From NCBI RefSeq assembly GCF_020424085.1, contig NZ_CP080203.1, positions 806,001-870,000 on the forward strand: a stretch of DNA of 64,000 bases, in the 5' to 3' direction. Positions 17,211 to 24,647 of this stretch are shown one piece after another (position 1 is the stretch's first letter; every line of letters starts with the position of its first letter). The notes beneath the pieces are model-generated. The model saw only the letters and a list, made by a program, of their open reading frames with translations, made no database searches and was not told the origin of the DNA. The DNA is from Mycetocola spongiae (lineage in GTDB: Bacteria > Actinomycetota > Actinomycetes > Actinomycetales > Microbacteriaceae). The translations under genes were made by a program, and so were the position numbers.

Positions 17211-18167
17211 GTGACAGCACATACCCTGGGGCCGGACCAGCAGGTCCAGCTCGCCTATATCGCTCAACGCCATTTTGTTCAGGGGCGCACCCGGATCGAG
17301 ATCGCCGAGGAAACGGGGCTGAGCCGGTTTAAGGTAGGCCGTCTGCTCGAGGAGGCCATCGAGCACGGGATCGTCAAATTTGAGATTGCCAGCCCGCCCG
17401 GCATCAACCTCGCGCTCTCCGTGGAACTCCAGAAGCATTATGGCCTCCAGCACAGCCTCGTTGTTGAGGTCGCCACCGAGGAACCCGGGGATATTCAGGA
17501 TCGGCTGGGGCAGGCCGGCGCGCGGCTCCTGGAGGAGATCCTGACCGAGGACGACGTGCTGGGCCTCACCTCGGGCCGCACAATTGGCGCGCTCGCCCGG
17601 GCGCTACAGGAGCTGCCGCACTGCGATGTGGTGCAGCTCGCGGGCGTAGCCGGGGCCATCCAGGAGACGGGCATCGAGGTGATGCGCCGGGTGAGCTCGG
17701 TCGCGCGCGTGCAGCCCTGGGCCGTGTATTCCCCGCTGGTGGTCAGCGATGCCGAATCGGCGCGCGCCATCCTGCGCCAGCACGATACCAAGCGCACATT
17801 TGAGCAGTACCGCCGCGTGAGTGTCGCGGTGGTGGCCGTGGGAAGCTGGAAGCCCGAGGACTCGCAGATGATCCATAACCCGGCCCTCACCACGGCCGAT
17901 CGGGATCAACTCCTCGCGGCCGGCGTGCGCGCCGAGATCGGCGCCACGCTTATTGCCGCGGATGGCACCATCATCACCGATCTGGATGATCGCACGATCG
18001 CCATCTCGGAACCGGAGCTGAGGCGGGTACCCACGGTGATCGCGCTGGCCGGTGGCGCGCGCAAGACCTCCGCGATCCATGCGGTGCTGCGCAGCGGGCT
18101 GGTGAACTCGCTGGTGACCGATACAGCCACGGCGCATCGTTTGCTCGCGCTCCCGCGCGAAGCCTAG
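17211..18167 (+). CDS. SorC/DeoR-type sugar-binding transcriptional regulator
   Basis: About 318 residues. The N-terminus carries a helix-turn-helix (RTRIEIAEETGLSRFKVGRL, about residues 26-45). The remainder is a SorC effector-binding domain, with LTSGRTIGALARALQELP, AGATLIAADGTI and VIALAGGARKTSAIHAVLRSG, the last being the family phosphosugar site near the C-terminus. The GTG at 17211 follows GAAGGGAATC; GTG 17190 is an alternative. It is divergent from the ABC-kinase-SDR operon with palindromes between them, so it probably controls that operon. SorC regulators usually sense a phosphorylated sugar, which here would be the kinase product. Confidence 0.88.
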   Translation: MTAHTLGPDQQVQLAYIAQRHFVQGRTRIEIAEETGLSRFKVGRLLEEAIEHGIVKFEIASPPGINLALSVELQKHYGLQHSLVVEVATEEPGDIQDRLGQAGARLLEEILTEDDVLGLTSGRTIGALARALQELPHCDVVQLAGVAGAIQETGIEVMRRVSSVARVQPWAVYSPLVVSDAESARAILRQHDTKRTFEQYRRVSVAVVAVGSWKPEDSQMIHNPALTTADRDQLLAAGVRAEIGATLIAADGTIITDLDDRTIAISEPELRRVPTVIALAGGARKTSAIHAVLRSGLVNSLVTDTATAHRLLALPREA

Positions 18168-18223
18168 ACCCCTCGCCCGGGCGCGGCGCGCGGCTTCGTG
18201 CGCGGCCTGGTACGGGGGTTCCG

Positions 18224-18841
18224 CTAGCGCGGGATGCGCAGCGCGGGGGTGGACTCGGCCGGGGCCACGGGCACCAGGCCGCTATGCACGAGGGAGATGG
18301 TGGCGCGGGCGACCCGCATATAGTCGTCACCACGGGCGATGCGACGCGAGCCCGCCTCCACCATGCCCTGAATCAATTCCACCATGAGCGTGGGATTTTC
18401 CACGCCCATCTGGTCTACCGCATCGCGCAGCGGGGACATCAGCGCAACATGCAGCTCGATGACCTCGCGGCGATGATAGTCGGGAAGGCGCGTTCCACCG
18501 AGGGCATCGGCGATATCGTGTTTGCCCTCGGCCACGAGGCGAAGGCTGGTCAGAATATAGCCATCGAGGCGCTCGGCCGCGCTGGCCGAACCGGCCAGCG
18601 CCCGCTCGATCTCACCCGTCCACTCGGCAAAGGAGCTCAGGGCTATCTCCGCGAGCAGATCGGTGGCGGAGTTGAAGTACTCATAAACGCTGCTGCGGGC
18701 GAGCCCAATGCGCTTGCCTACACGGGCCAGGGTGACGGCGTCTACCCCGGATTCCAGCAGTTCGTCGGTGGCCGCCCGGATCAGCTCGTCACGTCGGCGC
18801 GAGCGGTGCTCGGCTACGGTGGGCGCGGAAATCTTGGGCAT
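18224..18841 (-). CDS. TetR-family transcriptional regulator
   Basis: A 205-residue protein with an N-terminal TetR helix-turn-helix: RRRDELIRAATDELLESGVD then TLARVGKRIGLARSSVYEYF, about residues 14-55. The C-terminal ligand domain is not recognisable as to ligand. ATG 18841 (MPKISAPTV) is preferred over ATG 18868 because GATAAT lies 6 nt upstream, fitting a leaderless transcript. It is divergent from a small membrane-protein gene with a palindrome between them, so it likely represses that gene and perhaps itself. Confidence 0.88.
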   Translation of the reverse strand: MPKISAPTVAEHRSRRRDELIRAATDELLESGVDAVTLARVGKRIGLARSSVYEYFNSATDLLAEIALSSFAEWTGEIERALAGSASAAERLDGYILTSLRLVAEGKHDIADALGGTRLPDYHRREVIELHVALMSPLRDAVDQMGVENPTLMVELIQGMVEAGSRRIARGDDYMRVARATISLVHSGLVPVAPAESTPALRIPR

Positions 18842-18847
18842 AATCAA

Positions 18848-18853
18848 ATTATC
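18848..18853 (-). promoter_or_regulatory. Leaderless -10 box of the TetR gene
   Basis: GATAAT on the minus strand lies 6 nt before ATG 18839-18841. Confidence 0.55.
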
Positions 18854-18882
18854 CCTCATCGGGCGCAAAAACGGGGAATGAT

Positions 18883-18899
18883 TCCGACAGCATGTCGGA
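18883..18899. promoter_or_regulatory. Putative TetR operator
   Basis: TCCGACA-GCA-TGTCGGA has perfect 7-bp arms. It is centred between the divergent TetR and membrane-protein genes and abuts the -10 box (18900-18905) of the latter. Confidence 0.65.
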
Positions 18900-18905
18900 T
18901 ATCAT
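18900..18905 (+). promoter_or_regulatory. Leaderless -10 box of the small membrane-protein gene
   Basis: TATCAT lies 6 nt before ATG 18912 and directly follows the putative TetR operator. Confidence 0.55.
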
Positions 18906-18911
18906 GGAGGC

Positions 18912-19262
18912 ATGGAAATCCTGCGCAATGTCTTATTGGTACTTCACTTCATCGGATTCGCGGCCATCCTCGGCGGCGCGATGACACAGATTAAGGGCAT
19001 CAAGACCGGCACGGCCCGGGTTGTTCCCGGAATCCTGCACGGTTCCTGGCTGCAGCTGGTCAGCGGCCTGGGCCTGGTAGTCCTCCTGGAGATGGGCGAT
19101 GGCGAGGTGAACCACATGAAGGTCGGCATTAAGCTCCTCGTGCTGGTGGCCATCCTGCTGATCTCGCTGATCTATAAAAAGAAGGACCCGGTGGCCGGCT
19201 GGGTTATCCCCACGATCCTCGGCCTGACCGTACTGAACATCGTGTTTGCGGTTTTCCTCTAG
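18912..19262 (+). CDS. Small integral membrane protein, divergent from TetR
   Basis: A 116-residue hydrophobic protein with about four membrane segments (near residues 5-22, 41-59, 70-87 and 97-115). A short glycine-rich cytoplasmic or extracellular loop (GGAMTQIKGIKTG) and a lysine cluster YKKKDP lie between them. No enzyme motif is visible and I do not recognise a function. The TANNNT-N6-ATG arrangement implies a leaderless transcript. A strong terminator follows. Control by the adjacent TetR is inferred from the shared palindrome. Confidence 0.8.
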   Translation: MEILRNVLLVLHFIGFAAILGGAMTQIKGIKTGTARVVPGILHGSWLQLVSGLGLVVLLEMGDGEVNHMKVGIKLLVLVAILLISLIYKKKDPVAGWVIPTILGLTVLNIVFAVFL

Positions 19263-19290
19263 GCACCACGATTCCGCGGGACTCCCGCGA

Positions 19291-19339
19291 ACGCCTCGGG
19301 GCGATGGACCTTCCGGTTCATCGCCCCGAGGCGTTTTTG
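19291..19339 (+). terminator. Rho-independent terminator
   Basis: ACGCCTCGGGGCGATG pairs perfectly with CATCGCCCCGAGGCGT and is followed by a T run near 19336-19339. Confidence 0.85.
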
Positions 19340-19463
19340 CGGAAATCCGCGGACAGCGGGAGCGGGGATTTTTCACTCCCTCCGTGCCGCTTATCTCCCA
19401 ATTTAGGCCGGAATCACGCGGGTTTTTGCCGCGGCACGCGGTGGCGGGTGGACGCAACGGGCG

Positions 19464-19493
19464 TTGTTGAGGGTTCATAATTTGGCGCATAAT
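19464..19493 (+). promoter_or_regulatory. Promoter of the frameshifted membrane-protein gene
   Basis: TTGTTG (19464-19469), an 18-nt spacer and CATAAT (19488-19493) give a start near 19500, about 40 nt before ATG 19541. CATAAT occurs twice in a 12-bp direct repeat here. Confidence 0.55.
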
Positions 19494-19540
19494 CGGCGCA
19501 AGCGCCAGCACCCCAATACGCAGACATAAACGAGGGATAT

Positions 19541-19771
19541 ATGTCCTATCAACAGTCCGAGACCGCGCCCGATGCGGGGCCACCCACCGGCAAGAACTCC
19601 GCCGCCGCACGCGGCCCCTTCCTCCCCGAGACGGTCGGGAGCGGGCACACCGCCTCCCCATTTCCCTGGACCGGCTCCGGGGGCCCGTCGGCGAGCACGA
19701 TGCGGGGTTCCCCGCAGCGCTATTGCGCCTGGGGCCTTTTGCTGGGCTATCTGCCGGGGCGGCGATCATGA
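19541..19771 (+). CDS. N-terminal part of a frameshifted membrane protein
   Basis: ATG 19541 follows CGAGGGATAT and a recognisable promoter. The frame encodes about 60 polar, proline/glycine-rich residues (MSYQQSETAPDAGPP onward) and then the start of a hydrophobic segment (YCAWGLLLGYLPG) before ending at 19771. Codons are GC-ending throughout, so the frame looks genuinely coding. Adding one G to the GGGG run at 19756-19759 would join it smoothly to the downstream frame (LPG-AAIMIALLIY). It is probably one gene with the next entry. Confidence 0.5.
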   Translation: MSYQQSETAPDAGPPTGKNSAAARGPFLPETVGSGHTASPFPWTGSGGPSASTMRGSPQRYCAWGLLLGYLPGRRS

Positions 19772-20133
19772 TCGCACTGCTCATCTATACGGCCGGTTCC
19801 AGCCCGCGCGATCTTGAGACCTATGTCTACCCCGGCGTGGCCGAATGGATGTTTATTAACCTCTACTTTGCGTTCGGCGGGGGTGCACTTGGGCTCGTGG
19901 CCTGGGGCGGGGCGCGCCTCGTCGCTCACCGGAGCGCCTCGCCACTGCGGCGGGCCCTGGCCTCCCTCTACGCCGTCGCGACGGTCGAGATCCTGGTATT
20001 GCTGCCCCTCATCTTTACCACGTCCCTTCTTGAAATACTCCTGGACGTGCACCTCATCATCCCGCTCACGCTGTCACTCCTCGGCACCGTGGGCGTGGTG
20101 CTCTGGCATGAGCGCACGGGACAACCGTCATAA
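19723..20133 (+). CDS. Hypothetical membrane protein, C-terminal part of a frameshifted gene
   Basis: The frame is open from TTG 19723 (first ATG 19768) and gives about 120-136 residues with three or four membrane segments: AGAAIMIALLIYTAG, WMFINLYFAFGGGALGLVAW, YAVATVEILVLLPLIF and IPLTLSLLGTVGVVLW. No ribosome site precedes TTG 19723 or ATG 19768, and the first segment is split by the frameshift. The intact product would be about 197 residues starting at 19541. Function unknown. A bidirectional terminator follows. Confidence 0.6.
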   Translation: MRLGPFAGLSAGAAIMIALLIYTAGSSPRDLETYVYPGVAEWMFINLYFAFGGGALGLVAWGGARLVAHRSASPLRRALASLYAVATVEILVLLPLIFTTSLLEILLDVHLIIPLTLSLLGTVGVVLWHERTGQPS

Positions 20134-20176
20134 TCCACACGCAAGACCGGGCCCGGCGGATGGCCCGATAAAAAAT

Positions 20177-20217
20177 AAAACGGGCCGGATCGAAGTATTC
20201 CGATCCGGTCCGTTTAT
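20177..20217. terminator. Bidirectional terminator between convergent genes
   Basis: AAACGGGCCGGATCG pairs with CGATCCGGTCCGTTT around a 7-nt loop. It has A and T runs on its two sides, serving both the membrane-protein gene and the CitE-like gene. Confidence 0.75.
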
Positions 20218-20247
20218 TCCGCCCGCGTCGCGGCGCGGACCCGGAGA

Positions 20248-21162
20248 TTATTCCGCGTCAAACGGCTTTACGTTAAAGGCCTCGGCGAGGGCCATGATCT
20301 TGCGGGCGCGGCCCAGGCGGGGCAGGTCACTTCCGTCGCGCACGATCTCCCCGCGCGCGGTGAAGTCCTGCAGGAAGGAACTCGCCCAGCTCACATCGGT
20401 GCGGGTCGGGCTGATGACCTCGTTCACCACCGGGGTCTGGTCCGAGCTCAGGCAGAGCTTGCCGGTCATACCCATCATCACGGTGATTCCCGACTGCTCA
20501 CGCAGGATCGGGTGGCTCTCGCCCACCGTGGGTCCGTCGATCGGTCCGGGCAGGCCCGCGGCACGGCTGGCCACCACGAGGCGCGCGCGCGGATAGGCCA
20601 TGGCCTCGCGGTCGGCGCTCATGCCGGTATCGCGGCGGAAGTCTCCCGAGCCGAAGGCCAGGCGGAACGCACCCGGGGCGCGGGCGATCAGCGCGGCATC
20701 CTCGATACCCAGGGCCGATTCCACCAGTGCCACGATGGGCAGCTCGCCGCCGAGAATCTGGTGGGTCGCGGTGATCTGCTCGGGGCTCTCGGTCTTGGCC
20801 AGCATCACGCCGAGGAGCCCGGGGGCCCCGCGCAGTGCCTCCAGGTCATCGCGCCAAAACGGCGTGGTGTAATCGTTGATGCGAACCCAGGCGACATTGC
20901 CCTCTTCACGCAGCCAGGCGGCCACATAATCGCGAGCCTCGGCCTTGCGGGAGGGGTCCACGGCGTCTTCGATATCCAGGACCACGGCATCGGCCGAGGA
21001 GCGCACGGCCTGGGTGATCAGATCGGGCTGGGTGGCATTCACCAGCAGCCAGGAGCGGGCGAGATCTGCCGGAACCCCCTGGCGCCGCACGGCACCGTTG
21101 CCGGAACCCATGATGGATACCGTTCCGGTCGGGGTTGCTTCGGTATGAACTACATCGGCCAT
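20248..21162 (-). CDS. HpcH/HpaI (CitE-like) CoA-ester lyase
   Basis: About 304 residues with the TIM-barrel aldolase fold of CitE and malyl-CoA lyases. Visible motifs are RSWLLVNATQPDLI, the metal-binding ADAVVLDIEDAVDPSRK, VAWVRIND near residue 95, and VALVESALGIEDAALIA, whose glutamate is a metal ligand. FRLAFGSGDFRRD and MMGMTGKLCLSSDQ follow. The family cleaves or condenses short acyl-CoA esters (citryl-, citramalyl- or malyl-CoA). ATG 21162 (MADVVHTE) lies downstream of a purine-rich GGAAGAGGAAAAGAG stretch; GTG 21189 is an alternative. No neighbouring genes identify the substrate. Confidence 0.82.
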   Translation of the reverse strand: MADVVHTEATPTGTVSIMGSGNGAVRRQGVPADLARSWLLVNATQPDLITQAVRSSADAVVLDIEDAVDPSRKAEARDYVAAWLREEGNVAWVRINDYTTPFWRDDLEALRGAPGLLGVMLAKTESPEQITATHQILGGELPIVALVESALGIEDAALIARAPGAFRLAFGSGDFRRDTGMSADREAMAYPRARLVVASRAAGLPGPIDGPTVGESHPILREQSGITVMMGMTGKLCLSSDQTPVVNEVISPTRTDVSWASSFLQDFTARGEIVRDGSDLPRLGRARKIMALAEAFNVKPFDAE

Positions 21163-21350
21163 CTCAAGAACTCTTTTCCTCTTCCGCACGCGGGCGAAAG
21201 GCTAAACCTCGTATATATGTCTGCGCGTAAAATAACGATCCCGGGTGCCGATGCGGGCACGGGGACCGCAACCATCGTAGCGTTGACCGCGGGCGCGTGT
21301 CCCGTGTCCGGACGGTGTTGCCCAATAATTTGTCGCGACCCCACGAAAAC

Positions 21351-21387
21351 GCCGCCGTTATCCCGGAGGATCCGGGATAACGGCGGC
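21351..21387 (-). terminator. Terminator of the BCCT transporter gene
   Basis: GCCGCCGTTATCCCGG pairs perfectly with CCGGGATAACGGCGGC; on the minus strand it is followed by TTTT. Confidence 0.85.
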
Positions 21388-21400
21388 GCAGGCGATCGGG

Positions 21401-23254
21401 TTAGGGGCGCTCGGTGCGCTCCGTTTCGCTGCCGGGATAGTCCTCCCCCGGCGTGAACGTGACCCCGGCATCGGCCGGTCCCTCGTCCTCGCGCGCGGCG
21501 GCCGGCGCGATCACCGCGATCTCGATCGTGCTGGTATCCAGGGTGACCCCCGCATCGGCCGGCGCCGGGGCGGCGACGTCATTGGTGGGCGTGGATACCT
21601 GCACCGAGGGCAGCCCGCGGCGACGGCGCAGGAAGCGGGCCCCGAAGGTGGCGAGCGGGCCACTATTCAGCGGCTCCTCCACCTCCAGCCCGTAGTAGTC
21701 ACCGATATGGTCCACAAAGGCGGCACGGTTGGCCCGCTCATAGGCACGTATCTCTCGCTTAAAGGCGAGGGCCGTGGACCAACAGATGCCCAGCATGATC
21801 ACGCTGAACGGTAGCGCGATAATAATCGCCGCCGTTTTCAGTGCCTGTAGCCCGCCCGAGAGCAGGAGGGCGATGGCCAGCAGCGAGGAGGCACACGCGA
21901 AGACCACGCGGATCCAGCGCTTGGGTTCGGCCTGCCCACCCGTGGCGATCATTCCCATCACCAGCGCACCGGAGTCCGCGGAGGTAATAAAGAAGATCGC
22001 GATCAGCACTATTGCGCCGACCGTCAGGATCGAACCTCCGGGCAGGTTGCTGAGCATCTGGAAGAGCGCACCCTCCACATCCACGGTATTGCCAGGACCG
22101 ATCAGGCCCCCGCCCCCGTTCAGTGCCTGGTAGAGCGCGGTTCCGCCGAGCACGGAGAACCAGAGGAAGGTGATCAGCGTGGGCACCAGAATCACGCCGG
22201 TAATAAACTCGCGCACCGTGCGGCCGCGCGAGATACGCGCGATGAAGATTCCCACAAACGGTGCCCAGGAGATCCACCAGCCCCAGTAGAACGTGGTCCA
22301 GGCGGCCTGCCATTCCTCGCCCGCGGTGCCCGAGAAGGCACTCACGTTAAAGGTCAGGCCGAGGAAGTTCTGTAGATAATTACCGATCGACTGGACAAAA
22401 TCGCGCAGCAGGAACTGGGTCGGGCCCACGGCCAGGATCACCAGCACCATCAGGGCGGCCAGCACGAGGTTAAAATTGGACAGCCATTTCATGCCCTTGC
22501 TGACACCCGAGACCACCGAGAACAGCACACCCCCGGTGATAATCACGATGAGAATCACGTTGGTGAAATCGGTGGATTTAAACAGTCCCGCGTGCTCGAG
22601 CCCCGCGCCGATCTGCAATACTCCAAATCCCAGCGATGTGGCCACACCAAACATCGTGCCCACGAGCGCAATCACGTCGATGATATTGCCCCAGGCCCCG
22701 CGGACGTGGCGGCCCAGCACGGGCTCAAGCGCCCAGCGGATCGAGATGGGGCGGCCGCGGCGGTGAATCGCATAGGCCAGCGCAAGACCGATGATCACGT
22801 AGATGGCCCAGGCGTGCACTCCCCAGTGCAGATAGGTCTGCGACATGGCCTGCTGCGCGAGCTGCACATCATCGCCGGTGACACCGGGACGCGGGTTGGC
22901 GAAGTGGCTCAGCGGCTCACTCACACCATAAAACACCAGCCCGATTCCCATTCCGGCCGCAAAGAGCAGCGAGAACCAGGAACCCAGCGAAAACTCCGGC
23001 TCATCATCGTCCTTGCCCAGCTTGATATCTCCAAATTTGCCGAAGCCAATCCAGAGACAGAAGAAGACAAAAAACGCGGCGATGAGGACGTAATACCAGT
23101 TAAAGTTCTTAACGATGCCCGACTGGATGGCGGCGAAGGTGGACTCCGCGGTGTCCGGCGCGATCATCGCGAACGCTACGAACAACACAACGATTATGGC
23201 GGCTGGCCAAAATACCCAGCGGCTAAACGGAGGAGACTTCTCTTCTGTTTTCAT
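21401..23254 (-). CDS. BCCT-family betaine/carnitine/choline transporter
   Basis: A 617-residue secondary transporter with 12 predicted membrane segments. Family motifs are MGIGLVFYGVSEPLSHF, the conserved tryptophan region YWGWWISWAPFVGIFIA with ISRGRTVREF, and ITSADSGALVMGM. It probably imports glycine betaine or a relative for osmoprotection. The last 80 residues form a polar, alanine/proline-rich tail with two ADAGVT copies. ATG 23254 (MKTEEKSPPF) is used; a 233-residue upstream extension is non-coding in character. TACGCT lies 7 nt before the ATG, suggesting a leaderless transcript. Confidence 0.92.
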   Translation of the reverse strand: MKTEEKSPPFSRWVFWPAAIIVVLFVAFAMIAPDTAESTFAAIQSGIVKNFNWYYVLIAAFFVFFCLWIGFGKFGDIKLGKDDDEPEFSLGSWFSLLFAAGMGIGLVFYGVSEPLSHFANPRPGVTGDDVQLAQQAMSQTYLHWGVHAWAIYVIIGLALAYAIHRRGRPISIRWALEPVLGRHVRGAWGNIIDVIALVGTMFGVATSLGFGVLQIGAGLEHAGLFKSTDFTNVILIVIITGGVLFSVVSGVSKGMKWLSNFNLVLAALMVLVILAVGPTQFLLRDFVQSIGNYLQNFLGLTFNVSAFSGTAGEEWQAAWTTFYWGWWISWAPFVGIFIARISRGRTVREFITGVILVPTLITFLWFSVLGGTALYQALNGGGGLIGPGNTVDVEGALFQMLSNLPGGSILTVGAIVLIAIFFITSADSGALVMGMIATGGQAEPKRWIRVVFACASSLLAIALLLSGGLQALKTAAIIIALPFSVIMLGICWSTALAFKREIRAYERANRAAFVDHIGDYYGLEVEEPLNSGPLATFGARFLRRRRGLPSVQVSTPTNDVAAPAPADAGVTLDTSTIEIAVIAPAAAREDEGPADAGVTFTPGEDYPGSETERTERP

Positions 23255-23261
23255 GTCCCCT

Positions 23262-23267
23262 AGCGTA
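23262..23267 (-). promoter_or_regulatory. Leaderless -10 box of the BCCT gene
   Basis: TACGCT on the minus strand lies 7 nt before ATG 23252-23254. Confidence 0.45.
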
Positions 23268-23409
23268 CCTACCTGGCAGACAAACCATAGGTATTGAGCC
23301 CGTTTAGGCGTATCGGAACGGCCGGGACGCGCCCGAGACCCACACCCCCTGGCGCATATCGTCCGTTTGGTTAGGATTAAGACGGGGCAATCACCCCGCA
23401 AAAATGTGT

Positions 23410-23431
23410 TGGCCACAACACCGTGTGGCCA
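23410..23431 (+). promoter_or_regulatory. Inverted repeat upstream of the butanediol-type dehydrogenase
   Basis: TGGCCACA-ACACCG-TGTGGCCA has perfect 8-bp arms, 30 bp before ATG 23462. It could be an operator or a leader hairpin next to the ribosome site. Confidence 0.5.
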
Positions 23432-23461
23432 CATATTCCGGCACGCACGAAGGAGAACACC

Positions 23462-24535
23462 ATGAAGGCTGCTCGCTATTACGACCGCGGAGACATCCGG
23501 ATCGAAGATATTCCGGTTCCCGAGGTCACCCCCGGAACCGTGGGAATCGACGTCGCCTGGTGCGGTATCTGCGGCACCGACCTGCACGAATATCTTGACG
23601 GACCGATTTTTGTCCCGGCGCATGGCCATCCGCACCCGATCTCGGGCGAGTCGGCCCCTGTCACCCTGGGTCACGAAATGTCCGGCGTGGTTTATGCCGT
23701 GGGCGAGGGTGTTAACGACCTCGCTGTGGGCGACCACGTGGTGGTGGAGCCCTATATTATCGACCCGCAGTATTCCACCGAGCCCGGCACCAATTATCAC
23801 CTCACCCCCAATATGAACTTCATCGGGCTGGGCGGCCGCGGGGGCGGACTGGGCGAGAAGATCACCGTGGAGCGCCGCTGGGTGCACCCGATTGGCAACG
23901 ATATTCCCCTGGATGAGGCGGCGCTGATCGAGCCCCTCTCGGTGGGCTATCACGCCTATGTGCGCAGCGGGGCCGGGGAGGGCGATTTTGCCCTGATCGG
24001 CGGGGCCGGACCCATCGGCCTACTCACCGCCGCGGTGCTGAAGGCCCAGGGGCTGACCGTGGCCATCTCCGAGCTGAGCGCGCTGCGCCGCCAGAAGGCA
24101 CTGGATTCCGGGGTGGCCGATTATGCGTTTGACCCGAGTACCGTGGACGTGGCCGAGGAGGTTCGTGGCCTGACCGACGGCGCCGGGGCCGATGTGGCCT
24201 TTGAGTGTACGTCCGTGAACGTGGTACTGGATACCCTCTTTGACGCCGTGCGCGCGGGCGGGGTCATCGTGGTGGTCTCGATCTGGGGCAAGCCCGCCCA
24301 GCTTGATATGCAGAAGCTGGTTCTTAAAGAGGTGGACCTGCGCGGCACGATTGGCTATATGGGCAATCACCCCGAGACGATCCGCCTGGTGCAGTCAGGC
24401 AAGATCGACCTGAAGCCGTTTATCACGGGCAAGATTGGGCTGGACGAGATCGTGGATAAGGGCTTTGATACCCTGATTCACCATAACGAAACCGCCGTGA
24501 AGATCCTGGTCTCGCCCTCGGGCGCCGGGCTCTAA
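23462..24535 (+). CDS. Zinc-dependent alcohol dehydrogenase, 2,3-butanediol dehydrogenase-like
   Basis: A 357-residue medium-chain dehydrogenase. The N-terminal catalytic domain has the zinc ligand region WCGICGTDLHEYLDGP (catalytic Cys near residue 34) and VTLGHEMSGVV with GHE. The Rossmann domain has GGAGPIGLLTAAVLKAQG near residue 180. The structural-zinc cysteine cluster is replaced by a longer loop (EPGTNYHLTPNMNFIG), as in (R,R)-butanediol dehydrogenases. ATG 23462 follows GAAGGAGAACACC, an excellent ribosome site. It interconverts vicinal diols and ketols, probably acetoin and butanediol. A strong hairpin terminator follows. Confidence 0.88.
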   Translation: MKAARYYDRGDIRIEDIPVPEVTPGTVGIDVAWCGICGTDLHEYLDGPIFVPAHGHPHPISGESAPVTLGHEMSGVVYAVGEGVNDLAVGDHVVVEPYIIDPQYSTEPGTNYHLTPNMNFIGLGGRGGGLGEKITVERRWVHPIGNDIPLDEAALIEPLSVGYHAYVRSGAGEGDFALIGGAGPIGLLTAAVLKAQGLTVAISELSALRRQKALDSGVADYAFDPSTVDVAEEVRGLTDGAGADVAFECTSVNVVLDTLFDAVRAGGVIVVVSIWGKPAQLDMQKLVLKEVDLRGTIGYMGNHPETIRLVQSGKIDLKPFITGKIGLDEIVDKGFDTLIHHNETAVKILVSPSGAGL

Positions 24536-24540
24536 CCCGC

Positions 24541-24587
24541 GTGGCCGCGCCCCGGGGGCCCGATGGCACCCGGGGCGCGGCCACTTT
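24541..24587 (+). terminator. Terminator after the dehydrogenase gene
   Basis: GTGGCCGCGCCCCGGG pairs perfectly with CCCGGGGCGCGGCCAC around a 12-nt loop, followed by TTT. Confidence 0.75.
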
Positions 24588-24634
24588 CCCCGAAGTGGAC
24601 TGCTTTTCACGGCGGATTGGCCCGTTCCGGGTCC

Positions 24635-24640
24635 TAAAAT
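24635..24640 (+). promoter_or_regulatory. Leaderless -10 box of the PdxK/ThiD-like gene
   Basis: TAAAAT lies 7 nt before ATG 24648 and excludes the ATG at 24639, which it overlaps. Confidence 0.6.
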
Positions 24641-24647
24641 GGTGGTC

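Noticed and set aside
23255-23953. N-terminal extension of the BCCT gene to 23953
   Set aside because: The added 233 residues overlap the divergent dehydrogenase gene and its promoter, and a leaderless start at 23254 fits better.
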